A stretch of 64,000 nucleotides of DNA from the NCBI RefSeq assembly GCF_000368925.1, contig NZ_KB849756.1:1525948-1589947 (forward strand). Reading direction: 5' to 3'. This DNA comes from Acinetobacter bereziniae LMG 1003 = CIP 70.12 (lineage in GTDB: Bacteria > Pseudomonadota > Gammaproteobacteria > Pseudomonadales > Moraxellaceae). A program made the translations under genes and the position numbers. Below the pieces are notes generated by a model that saw only the letters and a program-made list of their open reading frames with translations, did not search any database and had not been told where the DNA came from. Within the stretch, counting starts at the first letter, position 1; each line of letters begins with the position of its first letter. Of the stretch, positions 18,853 to 27,831 are shown in pieces.

Positions 18853-19479
18853 TTATTTCCTTTGCACCAACCAAACTGTATGTCCCGTACAATTAGGGTC
18901 TTCTACGACCCTATTGATCACTTTAAAGCCGTAATTATGGAATAATTGGATATATTCTTCTGGCGATAAACTGGCATGATATAGAGGTTCTCCAAACAGA
19001 TCTCCAATTTGCTCTCCAAATGTAGGTCCACTGGTAAACATTAAAACCGTCCCCTGTGTTGCAAAACGATCAAATCGTTGAAACATTGCCCTTTGCCACT
19101 CAGTTGATAAATGGAAAAAACTATCCCAAGCTAAAATCCCCTGAAACTTTTCAATCAGTTCAACTGTGCGCATATCCGCTTGAATCCAAGTACAGTTTGG
19201 AAACAGATCTTCAGGAAAATTTTCTCGCGCCATATCCAGCATTTCTTCTGAACTGTCTACACCCGTCACATTATGGCTTTGCTCAATCAAATAAGCCGCT
19301 ATGGGTTGTCCTGAACCGCAACCTAAGTCCAATATATTTGAGTGTTGTGGGAGTAATTTTAAAAACCGATCTAACCATACTTTCTCATATAAACAAGACC
19401 CTCTTAATGCAGTCCATGCGTAGGCTTTATTGTTATAAATTTCAATAATATTATCTGCAAGATGAGTATGCTTTCCCAT
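18853..19479 (-). CDS. Class I SAM-dependent methyltransferase
   Basis: This 208-residue soluble protein has a clear SAM-binding fold. NILDLGCGSGQPIAAYLI near residue 49 is motif I. VTGVDSSEEMLDMAREN near residue 72 gives the acidic residue that binds the SAM ribose. ADMRTVEL and GILAWDSFFHLS follow as motifs II and III. It most resembles the broad methyltransf_25/11 group, and the substrate cannot be predicted. It is transcribed alone on the minus strand, divergent from fumarase. Confidence 0.8.
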   Translation of the reverse strand: MGKHTHLADNIIEIYNNKAYAWTALRGSCLYEKVWLDRFLKLLPQHSNILDLGCGSGQPIAAYLIEQSHNVTGVDSSEEMLDMARENFPEDLFPNCTWIQADMRTVELIEKFQGILAWDSFFHLSTEWQRAMFQRFDRFATQGTVLMFTSGPTFGEQIGDLFGEPLYHASLSPEEYIQLFHNYGFKVINRVVEDPNCTGHTVWLVQRK

Positions 19480-19648
19480 AACGCTTCTGTGCCCATTGCA
19501 AGCTTTTATTCTATCATCAGTATAAAGTTTTTAGCCCAAATAAAATAATAAAACTTTAGCCTAAAAATCCATCAAAGCCACCACAAAACAAGCAATATCA
19601 CGTATAATTCAGCCCGCTAGCTAACAGCCCGCTCAAGAGATTTTTGAT

Positions 19649-21172
19649 ATGACAACTATTATCAAACAAGATGACTTGATCACATCGGTCAAGGACGCGC
19701 TTCAGTTTATTTCGTACTATCATCCACAAGACTTTATCCAAGCGATGAGCCGTGCTTATGATCGTGAAGAGAACCAAGCTGCAAAGGATGCAATTGCACA
19801 AATCTTAATTAACTCACGTATGTGTGCAGAAGGTCATCGTCCAATCTGTCAAGATACTGGTATTGTTAACGTATTTGTTGACGTGGGCTTAGATGTTAAA
19901 TTTGATTTAACCATGAGCTTAGATGATGCGATCAATGAAGGTGTACGCCAAGGTTATTTAGAAAACACCAACGTACTCCGTGCTTCAGTTTTAGCAGATC
20001 CAGCTTTTGGTCGCAAAAATACCAAAGACAATACACCTGCTGTAATTCACTACAAACTCGTTCCAGGCAATAAAGTCGATATTACTGTTGCAGCGAAAGG
20101 TGGTGGTTCAGAGAATAAATCTAAACTGGCAATGTTGAACCCTTCTGACTCGATCGTAGACTGGGTGCTTAAAACTGTACCAACGATGGGTGCAGGTTGG
20201 TGCCCTCCTGGTATGCTCGGTATCGGTATTGGTGGTACTGCTGAAAAAGCCATGATGCTTGCAAAAGAATCGCTCATGGAAGAAATCAATATGGACGAAT
20301 TACTTCGCCGCGGTCCACAGAACCAAATCGAAGAACTACGTATTGAAATCTTTGAAAAAGTGAATGCTTTAGGTATTGGTGCTCAAGGTCTTGGTGGTTT
20401 GACGACTGTTCTTGATATTAAGATTAAAGACTACCCTTGTCATGCTGCTGGTAAGCCAGTCGGTATGATTCCAAACTGCGCTGCAACTCGTCATGCTCAT
20501 TTCCAATTAGACGGTTCAGGTATTGCACATATTCAAGCACCTTTACTTTCAGATTATCCTGAAGTGACTTGGGATACTTCAACATCTAAACGTGTTGATT
20601 TAGACAATATCACACAAGAAGAAATGAACTCGTGGCAACCGGGCGATACATTATTATTAAATGGTACCATCTATACAGGTCGTGATGCTGCGCATAAACG
20701 TATGGTGGATATGCTCAATAAAGGCGAACAGTTACCTGTAGATCTAAAAGGTAAATTCATTTACTACGTAGGACCTGTAGATCCTGTAGGTGATGAAGTT
20801 GTAGGTCCTGCTGGTCCAACAACAGCAACACGTATGGATAAGTTTACACGTCAAGTCCTTGAAGCAACTGGCTTGTTCGGTATGATCGGTAAAGCGGATC
20901 GTGGTCCTGCTGCTGTTGAAGCGATCAAAGACAATAAAGCAACTTATTTAATGGCTGTTGGTGGTGCTGCTTATTTAGTATCTAAAGCCATTCGTGAAGC
21001 TGAAGTTGTCGCATTTGCTGACCTAGGTATGGAAGCAATTTACAAATTCAAAGTACAAGATATGCCTGTATCCGTCGCTGTTGATGTAAATGGTACTTCT
21101 GTTCATGCAACTGCACCAAAAATTTGGCAAGCAAAAATTGGCAAAATTCCAGTTGTTGATGCTGCAAATTAA
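19649..21172 (+). CDS. Fumarate hydratase, class I (iron-sulfur)
   Basis: This enzyme interconverts fumarate and malate in the TCA cycle. The 507-residue single-chain length and sequence fit the oxygen-sensitive class I fumarase with a [4Fe-4S] cluster, as in FumA/FumB, and not the class II FumC type. CAEGHRPICQDTGIVNVFVD near residue 58 carries the first cluster cysteine region. KGGGSENKSKLAMLNPSD and GMIPNCAATRHAHFQLDGSG follow. The C-terminal beta domain, from about residue 325, begins LNGTIYTGRDAAHKR and ends with GKIPVVDAAN. The class is secure; whether to name it fumA or fumB is not decidable. Confidence 0.93.
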   Translation: MTTIIKQDDLITSVKDALQFISYYHPQDFIQAMSRAYDREENQAAKDAIAQILINSRMCAEGHRPICQDTGIVNVFVDVGLDVKFDLTMSLDDAINEGVRQGYLENTNVLRASVLADPAFGRKNTKDNTPAVIHYKLVPGNKVDITVAAKGGGSENKSKLAMLNPSDSIVDWVLKTVPTMGAGWCPPGMLGIGIGGTAEKAMMLAKESLMEEINMDELLRRGPQNQIEELRIEIFEKVNALGIGAQGLGGLTTVLDIKIKDYPCHAAGKPVGMIPNCAATRHAHFQLDGSGIAHIQAPLLSDYPEVTWDTSTSKRVDLDNITQEEMNSWQPGDTLLLNGTIYTGRDAAHKRMVDMLNKGEQLPVDLKGKFIYYVGPVDPVGDEVVGPAGPTTATRMDKFTRQVLEATGLFGMIGKADRGPAAVEAIKDNKATYLMAVGGAAYLVSKAIREAEVVAFADLGMEAIYKFKVQDMPVSVAVDVNGTSVHATAPKIWQAKIGKIPVVDAAN

Positions 21173-21210
21173 TCTGCATAAAAGCTGAAATTAAGCTTGA
21201 GCATCACTTG

Positions 21211-21240
21211 AAAAGCACTCTATGATTAGGGTGCTTTTTA
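21211..21240 (+). terminator. Terminator of the fumarase gene
   Basis: AAAAGCAC and GTGCTTTT form the stem, 39 bp after the stop, followed by TTTATTTTG. It overlaps a possible upstream start of the next gene and so argues for the later start at 21255. Confidence 0.8.
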
Positions 21241-21254
21241 TTTTGAGTCAGGTC

Positions 21255-21824
21255 ATGAACTTTATAAAATATATTATTTTTTCTGTATTATTGTTATTCT
21301 CGATCTCTATACAAAGCTTTGCCTCAAATACAGAAAGTGAATCCCTTGATCGACTCACACAGGGTATCATTGGCAATCAAATATGGCGTCTTCAAACGAA
21401 TGAAGACGTAAAACGTATTTATCAAAATCAAGCTGAAAATTTAATTAAAAATGGGATAAGTACGATACAACTCACGGATAATGAAAAACAAATCATCCCA
21501 GAAATTGTCGCGGTTTATCAATCAATGACGAAAGATATTCTTCGAGATCCACAATTTATCAGTCAAACCAAGCAAATTATTTTAGAATCGTTAAGCCCTC
21601 AAGAAATTGAAGCACTTTATCAGCATGACACAACGCCAAGCCAAGCACTGTACACAAAACTTGCAAATGTTGACACGAAAATATTCATAGAAAGCAATGC
21701 TGCGATTCATAAAGCAATTAATGATCCTCAATTTATTCAGCAATATCGCAATAAAATTGGAGAAATTATTCAACAACTACATCGGTTAGAGGATAATAAA
21801 GAAAGGAAAACTCATGAAAATTAA
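21255..21824 (+). CDS. DUF2059-like exported protein, first of three
   Basis: This protein of about 189 residues starts at ATG 21255. An upstream start at 21222 lies inside a terminator hairpin and is rejected. It has a signal peptide (MNFIKYIIFSVLLLFSISIQ, cut near SFA-SN). The mature part is helical and contains DRLTQGIIGNQIWR and SLSPQEIEALYQHDTTPSQALYTK. The latter matches the pattern of the two following DUF2059 proteins (FTEEEIQANIAFLSTPLGQSI), but this copy is the most divergent. The family's function is unknown. Its end overlaps the next gene by 11 bp, so the two are co-transcribed. Confidence 0.7.
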   Translation: MNFIKYIIFSVLLLFSISIQSFASNTESESLDRLTQGIIGNQIWRLQTNEDVKRIYQNQAENLIKNGISTIQLTDNEKQIIPEIVAVYQSMTKDILRDPQFISQTKQIILESLSPQEIEALYQHDTTPSQALYTKLANVDTKIFIESNAAIHKAINDPQFIQQYRNKIGEIIQQLHRLEDNKERKTHEN

Positions 21825-22347
21825 ACAGTTCGCTTTAACTTTAAGTTTATGCTGTATGACAGTGTCGAGCTTTGCATCTCCAGCAACAGATAAAAGCGTA
21901 GACAAATTAATGCAACTTTCCAATATCACCGAGATATTCAAACAAAGTACTCGAGATATGCAGCCCTATTTTGATGAGCAAGCTGAAGATCTTGTTCGGC
22001 AAGTGACTGGCGCTCAGACACTCAACATTGATCAACAAAATGCAGCACTGCAAATTAGTGCTCTCTATAGCGATGTTCAACAAAAAATGATTACAGATCC
22101 TGAATATCTTGCTCTATTCAAATCACTTTTTAAAAAAACCTTTACTGAAGAAGAAATCCAAGCCAATATTGCGTTCCTCAGCACACCTTTAGGGCAATCG
22201 ATCAATCAGAAAATGAATCTATTGATGACTGAAGTCATGCAAGAAACCACTAAATTCTCACAGAAGCAAATGCTTAAAGCAGAAAATCAAAAAGTGATTA
22301 AAGATAAAATGGAAGCCATTTTAAAACCTATACTGCAAACCCAATAA
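21814..22347 (+). CDS. DUF2059 exported protein, second of three
   Basis: This 177-residue protein has a signal peptide (MKIKQFALTLSLCCMTVSSFA-SP). The mature part begins with the DUF2059 pattern KSVDKLMQLSNITEIFKQ. The conserved core is KKTFTEEEIQANIAFLSTPLGQSINQKM near residue 105, and the rest is helical. It probably works in the periplasm, and no biochemical role is known for the family. It starts inside the end of the previous gene, with AGAAAGGAAAACTC as the ribosome binding site. The third copy follows after 72 bp. Confidence 0.85.
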   Translation: MKIKQFALTLSLCCMTVSSFASPATDKSVDKLMQLSNITEIFKQSTRDMQPYFDEQAEDLVRQVTGAQTLNIDQQNAALQISALYSDVQQKMITDPEYLALFKSLFKKTFTEEEIQANIAFLSTPLGQSINQKMNLLMTEVMQETTKFSQKQMLKAENQKVIKDKMEAILKPILQTQ

Positions 22348-22419
22348 AGCTTTATATTGTTTTCGAATGTGGGTAACACCTTTGTCGTATAAATAACAAC
22401 GTGATCCTATAGGTATATT

Positions 22420-22953
22420 ATGAAATTATTACAACATTTAGTGCTGCTTGGCTCATGTCTAACTGCCAATTTTGCTTTTGCAGCACAAGCATCTGATCAA
22501 CAAGTACAACAATTGTTAAAAGTGATGAACATTGATCAACTTTTACAAGAAACGATGCAACAGATCCGTCCTCAATTAGATCAGCAGGCTTATCAAATCA
22601 TTAAAATGTCCGTAAACAAGGAACAATTAAGTCCACAAGAACAAATTGTTGCCAATGAATTGGCAGATAAAATGTATGCTCAAAGTCAAAAAACAGTATC
22701 GTGGGAACAGATCAAACCACTTTATCTAAAAATTTATAAAGATGTTTTCAATGCGGAAGAAGTACAAGCACAAATCGACTTTTATTCGAGTGCTGTGGGG
22801 CAATCTATACTTAAAAAGTCTCCACAAATTGCTCAAGAAACGATGAAGATGATGAATACTCAACTTAGCAATACCCTTCAAAATACTGAACAAGATTTTA
22901 AAGAGATAAATAAGAAACTTGCTGAATTAAAAAAAGCAGCGAATACCCCATAA
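22420..22953 (+). CDS. DUF2059 exported protein, third of three
   Basis: This 177-residue paralog of the preceding protein is identical in length and layout. A signal peptide ends near FAFA-AQ. QQVQQLLKVMNIDQLLQETM matches the N-terminal repeat-like segment of its neighbour. KDVFNAEEVQAQIDFYSSAVGQSILKK is the DUF2059 core. The C-terminal 25 residues are charged and lysine-rich. A strong terminator ends the three-gene run. The pair at 21814 and 22420 looks like a direct tandem duplication. Confidence 0.85.
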   Translation: MKLLQHLVLLGSCLTANFAFAAQASDQQVQQLLKVMNIDQLLQETMQQIRPQLDQQAYQIIKMSVNKEQLSPQEQIVANELADKMYAQSQKTVSWEQIKPLYLKIYKDVFNAEEVQAQIDFYSSAVGQSILKKSPQIAQETMKMMNTQLSNTLQNTEQDFKEINKKLAELKKAANTP

Positions 22954-22959
22954 ACATTA

Positions 22960-22985
22960 AAAAAGAGAGCTTCGCTCTCTTTTTT
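22960..22985. terminator. Bidirectional terminator
   Basis: AAAAAGAGAGC and GCTCTCTTTTT pair around a TTC loop. A and T tracts on both sides serve the DUF2059 genes and the convergent lipoprotein gene. Confidence 0.92.
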
Positions 22986-23004
22986 AATCTGAATACTAAA
23001 AAGC

Positions 23005-23754
23005 TTACCAAGTTGTTGGATTCCAAAGCTTAAAGGGTTGCCCCAAGTGCACATCATCACTCACCTTATATGGTGCACCTTTAATTTTCTCTTGCGGTTT
23101 AATCACACGCCCATCCGCCGTCACCTCTGCCACAAAGTTCAATCCAGGTGTTTTAAGTTGCGTCATAGCAATTTCTTTTAAGCCCTGTCGAGTTGGCATT
23201 TGCATCAATGGTCCAACACGTAATAGCCCTGCCTCACCGTTTGGTCCACCACGGAATTTTTCTTCCTCATATTTGACAAAATATTGCCCACCCGCCTCTA
23301 CTGAGAAATAGGCAACTTTAGGCTTTTGAAAATGAAAAACTGTTAAAGGGCGACTTAAACTTAATTTATAATCACCTTCAGCAAGTTCAATCCAATAGTA
23401 GTGATTACTGATTAAACTCGGAATCCGCTTACCATTTAAAAAGAAATTGGTGGGAATGATTTCTTGTCTGTTCCAGCGACTATCTGGACGATAAAAATAA
23501 ATCACAGCAGCTTGAGGATTCTGTGGCTTCACCAAATGAAAGTACTGACCGGGTTTTTGATTGACCCAAGAACCTACAGAAAAAGATTTCACTTTATATT
23601 GATCAAGCTTTTCATGAACCAATGATTGTTCTTTTTTAAAATCAATAGGATCTAAAGTCGAAACAACTTTGGTTGATTGCTGTTCTACAGATTGATGACT
23701 CTGACAAGCTGCTAATCCACAACTCATCAAAACAACGAGACTGATGTAACGCAT
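23005..23754 (-). CDS. DUF2846-like lipoprotein
   Basis: This 249-residue lipoprotein has signal MRYISLVVLMSCGLAACQSH with lipobox LAAC and lipidated Cys17. The central part, about residues 75-180, matches the DUF2846 pattern: AAVIYFYRPDSRWNRQ, NGKRIPSLISNHYYWIELAEGDY, then YFVKYEEEKFRGG. The domain is predicted to be beta-rich. Its role is unknown. The protein may remain in the outer or inner membrane, facing the periplasm. The gene is single, with no operon partner seen. Confidence 0.75.
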   Translation of the reverse strand: MRYISLVVLMSCGLAACQSHQSVEQQSTKVVSTLDPIDFKKEQSLVHEKLDQYKVKSFSVGSWVNQKPGQYFHLVKPQNPQAAVIYFYRPDSRWNRQEIIPTNFFLNGKRIPSLISNHYYWIELAEGDYKLSLSRPLTVFHFQKPKVAYFSVEAGGQYFVKYEEEKFRGGPNGEAGLLRVGPLMQMPTRQGLKEIAMTQLKTPGLNFVAEVTADGRVIKPQEKIKGAPYKVSDDVHLGQPFKLWNPTTW

Positions 23755-23842
23755 GATTTTCCCTCACCGCGTATTTTTTATTTTCATTCTTAAGAAACAA
23801 TATTCTGCACAGTGAGCTTAACATTACAATGACAATTTAAAA

Positions 23843-23881
23843 ATAAAAAAACGTGTAAATAGTCAAGCTACTTACACGTTT
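23843..23881 (-). terminator. Terminator of clpX
   Basis: On the minus strand AAACGTGTAA pairs with TTACACGTTT, followed by TTTTTTATTTTT. It is 41 bp after the clpX stop. Confidence 0.88.
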
Positions 23882-23921
23882 CAGATAAGATGCAAAAGTA
23901 ATATTGAGTAAAATCGAACAT

Positions 23922-25232
23922 TTAAGCCGATTTACTGTCTAAAACCTTTAGATCTACTTTTTCAACTTCATTGCTTTCTTGCTTGGGTTGCCGTTCAGGT
24001 TTGAACTCAGGCACAGCTTTATCATTGATCACTGCTTCATTGATAATGACTGTACCAATATCAGAGCGACTTGGTAAATCATACATCGTTTCAAGTAGAA
24101 CGTTTTCCAAAATAGAACGCAAACCACGCGCACCTGTATTACGCTCTAAAGCCTTTTTCGCAATCGCACGTAATGCCGAGTCTTCAAAGAGAAGATCAAC
24201 ATTTTCCATTTCAAATAAATATTGATATTGGCGTGTTAAAGCATTTTTAGGCTCAGTCAGAATCTGCATTAATGCTTCTTCATCAAGCTCTTCTAAAGTT
24301 GCGATCACAGGTAAACGACCAATAAACTCTGGAATTAAACCAAATTTCACTAAGTCAGCTGCTTCAACTTGACGGAATAATTCAGAGACTTTTTTAGTAT
24401 CATCCTTATTCTTCACATCCGCAGTAAAGCCAATTCCACCTTTCTCTTGACGTTGTTGTACCACTTTTTCAAGACCAGAGAATGCACCACCACAAATGAA
24501 CAAGATATTTGCAGTATCAACCTGAATAAACTCTTGCTGTGGATGTTTACGTCCACCTTGAGGCGGAATGGATGCAACTGTACCCTCAATCATTTTTAAC
24601 AATGCTTGTTGTACACCTTCACCAGAGACATCACGCGTAATTGATGGGTTTTCAGATTTACGGGTAATCTTGTCAATTTCGTCAATGTAGATAATGCCTT
24701 TTTGCGCTTTCTCTACATCGTAATCTGCTTTTTGCAACAGCTTTTGAATAATGTTTTCAACATCTTCACCAACATAACCAGCTTCAGTCAATGTTGTCGC
24801 GTCCGCCATTGCAAAAGGTACATCAAGTAGACGAGCTAAAGTTTGCGCAAGCAAGGTTTTACCTGAACCTGTTGGTCCGATCAGCAAGATATTACTTTTT
24901 GCGATTTCAACCGCATCTTTAGGCTTATGACCAGTTTGAGAAACTTTCAAACGTTTGTAATGGTTATATACAGCAACTGAAAGCGTTTTCTTAGCAGTAT
25001 CTTGACCAATCACATATTGATCCAAAGCCGCACGAATCTCATGTGGTTTTGGCAATGGGCGTGTTGCCCAATCGCCTGTTTCCACTTGTTGACTCGTTTG
25101 CACTAAGTCTAAGCACACATCCACACATTCATTACAAATATATGCGTCCTCGCCTGCAATCAGCTTACCGACTTCAGACTGCGTTTTACCGCAAAATGAA
25201 CAATGCTTTTGTCCTTGAGGAAGATCGGACAT
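23922..25232 (-). CDS. clpX: ATP-dependent Clp protease ATPase subunit ClpX
   Basis: ClpX is the AAA+ unfoldase that feeds substrates to ClpP in the cytoplasm. The zinc-binding domain has C11, C14, C33 and C36 (HCSFCGK and YICNECVDVC). Walker A is GPTGSGKT at 119-126 and Walker B is GIIYIDEIDKI. The ClpP-contact region and sensor motifs follow (ERNTGARGLRSILE). The start is ATG 25232, preceded by GGAG at good spacing; a GTG two codons upstream overlaps that site. The C-terminal tail of about 30 residues is charged and variable. Its order with clpP and tig matches the common tig-clpP-clpX cluster. Confidence 0.97.
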   Translation of the reverse strand: MSDLPQGQKHCSFCGKTQSEVGKLIAGEDAYICNECVDVCLDLVQTSQQVETGDWATRPLPKPHEIRAALDQYVIGQDTAKKTLSVAVYNHYKRLKVSQTGHKPKDAVEIAKSNILLIGPTGSGKTLLAQTLARLLDVPFAMADATTLTEAGYVGEDVENIIQKLLQKADYDVEKAQKGIIYIDEIDKITRKSENPSITRDVSGEGVQQALLKMIEGTVASIPPQGGRKHPQQEFIQVDTANILFICGGAFSGLEKVVQQRQEKGGIGFTADVKNKDDTKKVSELFRQVEAADLVKFGLIPEFIGRLPVIATLEELDEEALMQILTEPKNALTRQYQYLFEMENVDLLFEDSALRAIAKKALERNTGARGLRSILENVLLETMYDLPSRSDIGTVIINEAVINDKAVPEFKPERQPKQESNEVEKVDLKVLDSKSA

Positions 25233-25268
25233 TTTCACTCCAAATTCTTAAATCATATCTATAAATGC

Positions 25269-25880
25269 TTAGTTTTGAGGTCGTTTACTTAATACCTGAT
25301 CCACTAAACCATATTCTTTTGCTTGCTGCGCGGTCATGAAATTATCCCGATCTGTATCTTTGGCAACAGTTTCGTAATCCTGACCACTATGTTCAGCCAT
25401 TAAACGGTTTAAACGTTCTTTGATAAATAGAATCTCACGTGCGTGGATTTCAATATCCGATGCCTGACCACGGAAACCACCTAGTGGCTGGTGAATCATC
25501 ACACGAGCATTTTCCAAGCAATAACGTTTACCCTGCGCACCTGCATTCAATAAGAACGCACCCATTGATGCAGCCTGCCCCATACAATATGTCACCACAT
25601 CAGGTTTAATAAATTGCATGGTATCGTAAATTGCCATACCTGCAGTAACAGAACCGCCTGGTGAATTGATATATAAATGGATATCTTTATCTGGGTTTTC
25701 AGCTTCTAAAAACAACATTTGTGCAACAATAAGATTTGCCATGTTGTCTTCAACTTCACCCGTTAAAAAAATCACACGTTCACGTAAAAGACGCGAAAAA
25801 ATATCGAAAGAACGCTCACCACGTGAAGATTGTTCTACGACTACTGGCACTAAAGCGCTTTCAATTGATGGAACATACAT
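25269..25880 (-). CDS. clpP: ATP-dependent Clp protease proteolytic subunit ClpP
   Basis: ClpP is the serine protease chamber partnered with ClpX. The 203-residue length is typical, and the N-terminal MYVPSIESALVPVVVEQSSRG includes the propeptide. The catalytic triad is S105 in GQAASMGAF, H130 in RVMIHQPLGG and D179 in TDRDNFM. The spacings equal those of E. coli ClpP (S97, H122, D171 in the mature form). ClpX follows after 36 bp, so the two are probably co-transcribed. Confidence 0.98.
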   Translation of the reverse strand: MYVPSIESALVPVVVEQSSRGERSFDIFSRLLRERVIFLTGEVEDNMANLIVAQMLFLEAENPDKDIHLYINSPGGSVTAGMAIYDTMQFIKPDVVTYCMGQAASMGAFLLNAGAQGKRYCLENARVMIHQPLGGFRGQASDIEIHAREILFIKERLNRLMAEHSGQDYETVAKDTDRDNFMTAQQAKEYGLVDQVLSKRPQN

Positions 25881-26031
25881 ACGTTATTTATTCCTGAATT
25901 TTTGTTACGTCACTCATGTTCACAATATGAGGGATAATTGCTGAAAATGCAAAATATTCCCAACTAAATATCCGATATTTTTTGCATAAGTATTGTGAAC
26001 AGATTAACTAAGCCAATGTTTAAACTCATAA

Positions 26032-26055
26032 AAAAAGGCGCCAAAGCGCCTTTTT
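26032..26055 (-). terminator. Terminator after tig
   Basis: AAAAAGGCGC and GCGCCTTTTT pair around a 4-nt loop, with A and T tracts on both sides. It lies 15 bp after the tig stop, so tig is probably transcribed apart from clpP. Confidence 0.9.
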
Positions 26056-26069
26056 CAACATCAAACAAC

Positions 26070-27401
26070 TTAGCCTTGTTGGCGTGCTTGTTGCTCTTTT
26101 AACAAATCTTGATAGCTTACAGCTTCATCAGTCACTTTAGCGCTAGCCAAGATGTGGTCAACCACTTGATCTTCTAACACAACGCCTTCAATTTGAGCAC
26201 GTTGTTGCTTGTCAGTTTTGAAATATTCAATCACTTCAGCTGGATCTTCATAAGAAGAAGCCATATCTTCAATATAAGCATCAACACGTGCTTGATCTAC
26301 TTCAAGTTTAGCATCAGCCAATACTTTACTCACAAGTACGCCAAGCTTCACTGATTTCTCAGCTTGCTCTTTGAACAACTCATCTGGAAGCATGCTGCTG
26401 TCAAATGCTTTTGCACCTTGAGCACCAAACTGTTGAGTAAATTGTTGAATCATTTGTTGACGTTGACGGTCAATTTCTTGAGCCAACATAGACTCAGGAA
26501 CTTCAACTTCGTTTGCAGCAACAAGTGCATCAAAAGTTGCACCTTTCACTTGGTTACGCAAACCATTTTTCACTTCACGTTCCATGTTCTTGCGAACGTC
26601 AGCTTTTAATTTTTCAACGCCTTCTTCTTCGGTTAAACCAAAGATTTTTAGGAATTCAGCATCAATTTCAGGAAGTTTTTGCTTTTCAACAAGTTTAACT
26701 GTGATTTTGAATTGCGCAGCTTTACCAGCCAAGTTTTCAGCTTGATAGTCTTCAGGGAAAGTAACATCAATTACTTTCTCTTCGCCTTTCTTCATACCAA
26801 CGATACCGTCTTCGAAGCCAGGGATCATACGACCAGAACCTAAAACAAGTTTAAAGTCTTCAGCAGCACCACCTTCAAACTTTTCACCGTCTACAGTACC
26901 TTCAAAGTCGAAAGTCACTTGCATGTCTTTCTTCGCCATGCCTTTAGTTTCAGTCCACTCAGCACGTTGCTTTTGAAGGTTTTCAAGCATCACGTCAACA
27001 TCTTTGTCTGTAACTTCAGACGATTTACGAGATACTTCTAGACCATCAAATTTAACTTCAACTTCAGGATAAACCTCAACAGTTGCTTGATAAACTAAAG
27101 CATCATCTTTGTTTTCAACTTTGTCGATGTTTGGCATACCAACAGCATTGATTTTTTCTTGTTGAATTGCTTCAAATACGGTGTCACGAATAATATCGTT
27201 GACAACTTCTTGATAAATACCCGCGCCATATTCACGACGTACAACATTTACAGGCACTTTACCTTGACGGAAGCCGTTAATCTTCACAGTTTTAGCAGTG
27301 CGTTTCAAGCGAGCTTCAAACTGCTCGTTAATACGGCTCGTCGGTACAGATACATTTAAACGACGGGCAACGCCCGAAACCGCTTCAGAAGTTACTTGCA
27401 T
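26070..27401 (-). CDS. tig: Trigger factor, ribosome-associated chaperone
   Basis: Trigger factor binds nascent chains at the ribosome exit tunnel and has peptidyl-prolyl isomerase activity. The 443-residue protein has the ribosome-binding N-domain with KINGFRQGKVPVNVVRREYG around residues 40-60. The FKBP-like domain covers about 150-240, with DMQVTFDFEGTVDGEKFEGG and MIPGFEDGIVGMKKGEEK. A helical C-terminal chaperone domain follows. The ATG at 27401 is preceded by GAGGAAGCC, a strong ribosome site. It is upstream of clpP and clpX in the usual order. Confidence 0.97.
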   Translation of the reverse strand: MQVTSEAVSGVARRLNVSVPTSRINEQFEARLKRTAKTVKINGFRQGKVPVNVVRREYGAGIYQEVVNDIIRDTVFEAIQQEKINAVGMPNIDKVENKDDALVYQATVEVYPEVEVKFDGLEVSRKSSEVTDKDVDVMLENLQKQRAEWTETKGMAKKDMQVTFDFEGTVDGEKFEGGAAEDFKLVLGSGRMIPGFEDGIVGMKKGEEKVIDVTFPEDYQAENLAGKAAQFKITVKLVEKQKLPEIDAEFLKIFGLTEEEGVEKLKADVRKNMEREVKNGLRNQVKGATFDALVAANEVEVPESMLAQEIDRQRQQMIQQFTQQFGAQGAKAFDSSMLPDELFKEQAEKSVKLGVLVSKVLADAKLEVDQARVDAYIEDMASSYEDPAEVIEYFKTDKQQRAQIEGVVLEDQVVDHILASAKVTDEAVSYQDLLKEQQARQQG

Positions 27402-27831
27402 GGCTTCCTCGATAGAATTTAATAATTACAGTTTTTCAAAAAGTGCCACATTATATGACAACATTTGAATATATACAAAACACCTGTGTAAATCATTTTA
27501 TTTCAATGATTGTTTTTATCTTTATGCTGAGTTTTTAAACAAAAAATTAAATCAATTCATTTCTCAGGATTAAATACATTTTGATGAATTTACCTAAATC
27601 TAAAATTTTATTTACACACGCTTCACTTTTTTTTACATTTTGAAATATTTAACAAGTATAAAAAAATTATTTCTTTCAATCCATTAACTCAAAACTAACA
27701 GCTAAATTTATTTATTTTTACTTCAAGTTTCTCTAATTCAATCGGCAAATACAATCACAAACTAATGCATAAAAAAATAAGAATTATTATTATTCGCATA
27801 CAAATTTACACTACTCTTTGTGAGTTAAAGT
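27402..27831. other. Divergent promoter region, tig and TonB receptor
   Basis: This 430-bp, very AT-rich region separates tig from a divergently transcribed receptor gene and holds both promoters. A Fur-like site lies at 27776-27794. No RNA gene or short reading frame was seen. Confidence 0.6.
27776..27794 (+). promoter_or_regulatory. Probable Fur box, degenerate
   Basis: AATAAGAATTATTATTATT matches the 19-bp Fur consensus at 13 positions. It is 37 bp upstream of the receptor start. The match is weaker than at 18586 or 30427. Confidence 0.6.

Noticed and set aside
21222..21254. Extended N-terminus for the first DUF2059 protein
   Set aside because: The upstream ATG lies inside the fumarase terminator hairpin, and the later ATG gives a proper signal peptide.
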